Of a DNA stretch of 64,000 bases, positions 61,883 to 64,000 are shown in pieces. The notes under the pieces are model-generated. The model ran no database searches. It saw only the letters and a program-made list of their open reading frames with translations, and was not told the DNA's origin. How positions within the stretch are numbered: position 1 is the first letter of the stretch; the number at the start of each line of letters is the position of its first letter. The stretch comes from Arcanobacterium haemolyticum DSM 20595 (GTDB lineage Bacteria; Actinomycetota; Actinomycetes; Actinomycetales; Actinomycetaceae): positions 1,674,001-1,738,000 of the forward strand of contig NC_014218.1 in the NCBI RefSeq assembly GCF_000092365.1, read 5' to 3'. A program made the translations under genes and the position numbers.

Positions 61883-62962
61883 ATGAACACTCGCCGCGAT
61901 TACATTGTGGGACTCTTCATGTCCCTCATCTGGCTAGCCTTCCTAGCCTTTCCAACGTATTACATCGCTACCGGGATGTATTCAACCACGTTGAAAATTA
62001 CCGGATTCATACTCACCACAATCTTTTGCATTGTGTATGCCATCGGCTGTTCATACATGGTTCGAGAACCCGATAAGAAGGAAGAACTCCGGATTTTCGC
62101 AGCAACCGCTATTCCGCTCCTTGGAATCACATTCATCATCCTGAAACTCTTCAACATCAGCGGGTTATCCTTCTTCCCTTACCTATTCGCACTAGCAGGA
62201 ATGCTACTAGAGTTCCGGTACGCGATCAGCGTCGTTTTCACGCTCAGCACGATCATCGAATTGGCAGGTTGGTGGCAAAACCATTTAGCAGAAGCGCATT
62301 CATTCCTGCTTGTTTCACTCGGTGTTTTTGCCATGACCTCCGGTACCCGATATTTCGATCATGCTGAACGTGAAAAACGTGCCCTATCAGCCCGCGAAGC
62401 CGTGGCATCCGAACGCGATCGATTAGCACGGGATGTTCATGACGTGCTCGGCCACTCCCTCACTATCCTGGCTTTAAAATCCGAATTAGCCTTACGCGTC
62501 TTCGATTCAGACCCACAGCGGGCACGATCTGAACTCGAAGCCATCTCATCACTCACACGCTCTGCCATTGCAGAAGTGAGAGCAACAGTATCTGGATTAC
62601 GGATGCAGCTGTTAACAGAAGAACTGGATAACTCCCTGCGCGTAATACGCGATTCTGGATTAACCGTTACCGTTGATGGCGAACCGGATGCCGTTGATCC
62701 ACGCTTCCGATTTGTATTCGCATGGGTTGTACGCGAAGCAAGCACTAACATTCTGCGCCATGCACGCGCATCACACGTCACCATCGTTCTACGTTCAGGA
62801 ATAGTGAGCGTAGAAGATAACGGCATTGGAATTAGTAACGTTCCAGGCAATGGCCTACTAGGATTACGTGAGCGGGTAGAAAACGCAGGCGGACAACTCC
62901 AGATAGAACCAACACACCCCGGAACCCGCATCAGCGCACTCATGGATGGAGAACACGCGTGA
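61883..62962 (+). CDS. Sensor histidine kinase (NarX/DesK type)
   Basis: 359 residues from the ATG at 61883; an upstream in-frame ATG at 61811 overlaps the permease and lacks support. Four to five membrane helices (about 10-150) act as sensor without a large external domain. The HisKA_3 dimerisation box RLARDVHDVLGHSLTILALK holds the phosphorylated His near residue 190. The ATPase domain has VVREASTNILRHARASHVTI (N-box) and VEDNGIGISN (G1). It overlaps the regulator start by 4 bases. It probably senses membrane state or a membrane-active drug. Confidence 0.9.
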   Translation: MNTRRDYIVGLFMSLIWLAFLAFPTYYIATGMYSTTLKITGFILTTIFCIVYAIGCSYMVREPDKKEELRIFAATAIPLLGITFIILKLFNISGLSFFPYLFALAGMLLEFRYAISVVFTLSTIIELAGWWQNHLAEAHSFLLVSLGVFAMTSGTRYFDHAEREKRALSAREAVASERDRLARDVHDVLGHSLTILALKSELALRVFDSDPQRARSELEAISSLTRSAIAEVRATVSGLRMQLLTEELDNSLRVIRDSGLTVTVDGEPDAVDPRFRFVFAWVVREASTNILRHARASHVTIVLRSGIVSVEDNGIGISNVPGNGLLGLRERVENAGGQLQIEPTHPGTRISALMDGEHA

Positions 62963-63564
62963 TTCGAATATTAGTAGCCGACGATCAAGCGCTCGTACGC
63001 GGTGCCCTCACTGCACTCCTCAACCTGGAAGAAGATCTTGAAGTTGTAGCCGAAGTTGGCCGTGGAGATGCCATTATGCCTGCAATCCGCGAATTCTCTC
63101 CAGATGTAGCCGTTATAGACATCGAAATGCCAGGATGCTCAGGAATCGATGCCGCCGAAGCGATCCAGGCTGCAGACCTACCAACCCACGTACTCATCGT
63201 CACTACCTTCGGCCGGCCAGGATACGTCAATCGCGCATTAGCGGCAGGCGCTCGCGGTTTCGTGGTCAAAGATACTCCTGCACACGAACTGGCACGCGCA
63301 ATTCGTACCGTTCACAATGGAGGCCGCGTGGTAGATCCTGCTCTAGCCACACAATCACTCTTTGATGGTGTTAATCCGCTTACGGACCGCGAGCGCGATA
63401 TCCTCCGAATCGCTGAGGAAGGTATTCCCATCGCAGACATCGCACAACGAGTATTCCTATCGGAAGGAACAGTGCGTAACCATCTTTCATCAGCAATCAG
63501 CAAAACACACGCATCTACCCGCGCTCAAGCCGCACACATCGCACGCGAACGCGGTTGGCTCTGA
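62959..63564 (+). CDS. NarL/LuxR-type response regulator
   Basis: 201 residues. The receiver domain has acidic DDQ near residue 8, the phosphorylated Asp in VAVIDIEMPGCSG near 54, and a Lys in FVVKDTPAHELAR. The C-terminal LuxR helix-turn-helix (LTDRERDILRIAEEGIPIAD, then IAQRVFLSEGTVRNHLSSAI) binds DNA. It pairs with the kinase gene (ATGA overlap) and likely controls the ABC-2 transporter genes upstream. Confidence 0.95.
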   Translation: MIRILVADDQALVRGALTALLNLEEDLEVVAEVGRGDAIMPAIREFSPDVAVIDIEMPGCSGIDAAEAIQAADLPTHVLIVTTFGRPGYVNRALAAGARGFVVKDTPAHELARAIRTVHNGGRVVDPALATQSLFDGVNPLTDRERDILRIAEEGIPIADIAQRVFLSEGTVRNHLSSAISKTHASTRAQAAHIARERGWL

Positions 63565-63573
63565 CCACACCCC

Positions 63574-64000
63574 TTACGAACGCTTACGTGCACGCAACAC
63601 CGTAAAACGCGAATCGCGGGCCAGCTGTGCCACCTGTGTAAAAAGCCGCTCAACAATCGGGCGATATCGCAGATGCGAATTAAACACGATATACAAACGC
63701 CCATCCCGCATCAACAATCTACGAGACGCAATAAGCAAATCATCAACAAGCGAATCATCCACCGCGAAACCATCATGAAAAGGCGGATTCAACAGCACCG
63801 CGCCTACACTCTCATCACCCATACATTGAGCAGACGTATCCCATGACACATCAACGCGATCCTTATACTCTACTAACGTCAGTTTCGTTGACTCCACAGC
63901 ATCCGCAGAAATATCCGTAGCACAGACAAAGCCTATTCCCGCTTCTAGCAGCGCCCGGCTCACAGCCCCATTCCCGCACCCGAAATCAAGAACAGTAGCA
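63574..64000 (-). CDS. RsmC-like 16S rRNA guanine methyltransferase, C-terminal part (cut by window edge)
   Basis: Reading from the window edge, the frame shows VLDFGCGNGAVSRALLEAGI (SAM motif I), CATDISADAVESTKLTL, VLLNPPFHDGFAVDD (motif IV, NPPF) and ends with FNSHLRYRPIVERLFTQVAQ. NPPFH is characteristic of RsmC/RlmG-type m2G methyltransferases. The start lies beyond 64000. It is convergent with the response regulator gene, 9 bases away. Confidence 0.85.
   Translation of the reverse strand, partial: ATVLDFGCGNGAVSRALLEAGIGFVCATDISADAVESTKLTLVEYKDRVDVSWDTSAQCMGDESVGAVLLNPPFHDGFAVDDSLVDDLLIASRRLLMRDGRLYIVFNSHLRYRPIVERLFTQVAQLARDSRFTVLRARKRS

Noticed and set aside
1-64000. tRNA or rRNA genes, including a tRNA attachment site for the island
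   Set aside because: I saw no cloverleaf-like sequence with a TTCGA loop and CCA-type acceptor; serine integrases also do not favour tRNA genes.

Overview
The window looks like part of a chromosome from a moderate-GC actinobacterium, probably of the Actinomycetaceae (Arcanobacterium/Trueperella type). The evidence is the gene order metG-tatD-G5/lysozyme-like gene-rsmA-ispE, a mycothiol-type ArsC, a CmtR-type repressor and a DtxR box. The genus assignment is an inference. Two regimes are clear: about 42.5 kb of mosaic accessory DNA (1-42,600) and about 21 kb of intact housekeeping DNA (42,634-64,000).

Accessory part. (a) 1-3,630: the end of an IS3-family orfA, then a tight plus-strand operon of an SdpI-like membrane protein, two small proteins, a radical SAM enzyme (frameshifted) and a class I methyltransferase. 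It resembles a modified-peptide (RiPP/bacteriocin-like) locus. (b) 3,780-4,780: conjugation remnants (VirB6/TrbL-like protein, NlpC/P60 fragment) joined abruptly to (c) a minus-strand siphophage structural module, 4,735-18,445. Its order from the right is TerL, portal, ClpP-like protease, capsid, head-tail connectors, tail tube, frameshifting tail chaperone, tape measure (broken) and Dit. A plus-strand arsenic cassette (arsR-arsP-arsC-thioredoxin) sits between TerL and portal. (d) 18,596-23,324: a decayed Shedu-like defence gene, a CmtR/CadD cadmium cassette and a decayed integrase/transposase pair. (e) 23,400-27,012: small minus-strand genes of phage/ICE type, including DUF4314 and a ParB-methyltransferase. 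Three of them have a repeated leader containing a mini-ORF whose stop overlaps the next start. (f) 27,014-29,931: an IS3 and an IS256 element with a gene remnant between them. (g) 30,090-36,574: an iron-box-controlled importer operon (ECF S component, fused ECF ATPase/ATPase/T protein, two exporter-fold ABC half-transporters). (h) 36,607-39,549: two large serine recombinases, the first lacking its catalytic N-terminus. (i) 39,471-42,600: an EcsC-like gene and fragments of type I and type III restriction-modification genes, an antitoxin, an XRE regulator and an IS3 transposase.

Conserved part. 42,634-46,323 holds marR, an ABC-F ATPase and ispE. A LicT antiterminator / PTS IIBC / IIA sugar operon follows, led by a recognisable RAT RNA and a promoter. 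Then come rsmA, a G5/lysozyme-like secreted protein, tatD and metG (all minus strand). Next are a nicotinamidase with an unusual acidic tail, an MMPL transporter, rsmI, a minimal zincin, a DsrE-like protein, an ABC-2 transporter with a two-component system, and the end of an rsmC-like methyltransferase gene.

Frameshifts and nonsense codons are common in the accessory part and absent from the conserved part. This points to real decay of mobile DNA more than to poor sequence, although single-base shifts at short homopolymers should be checked in raw reads.
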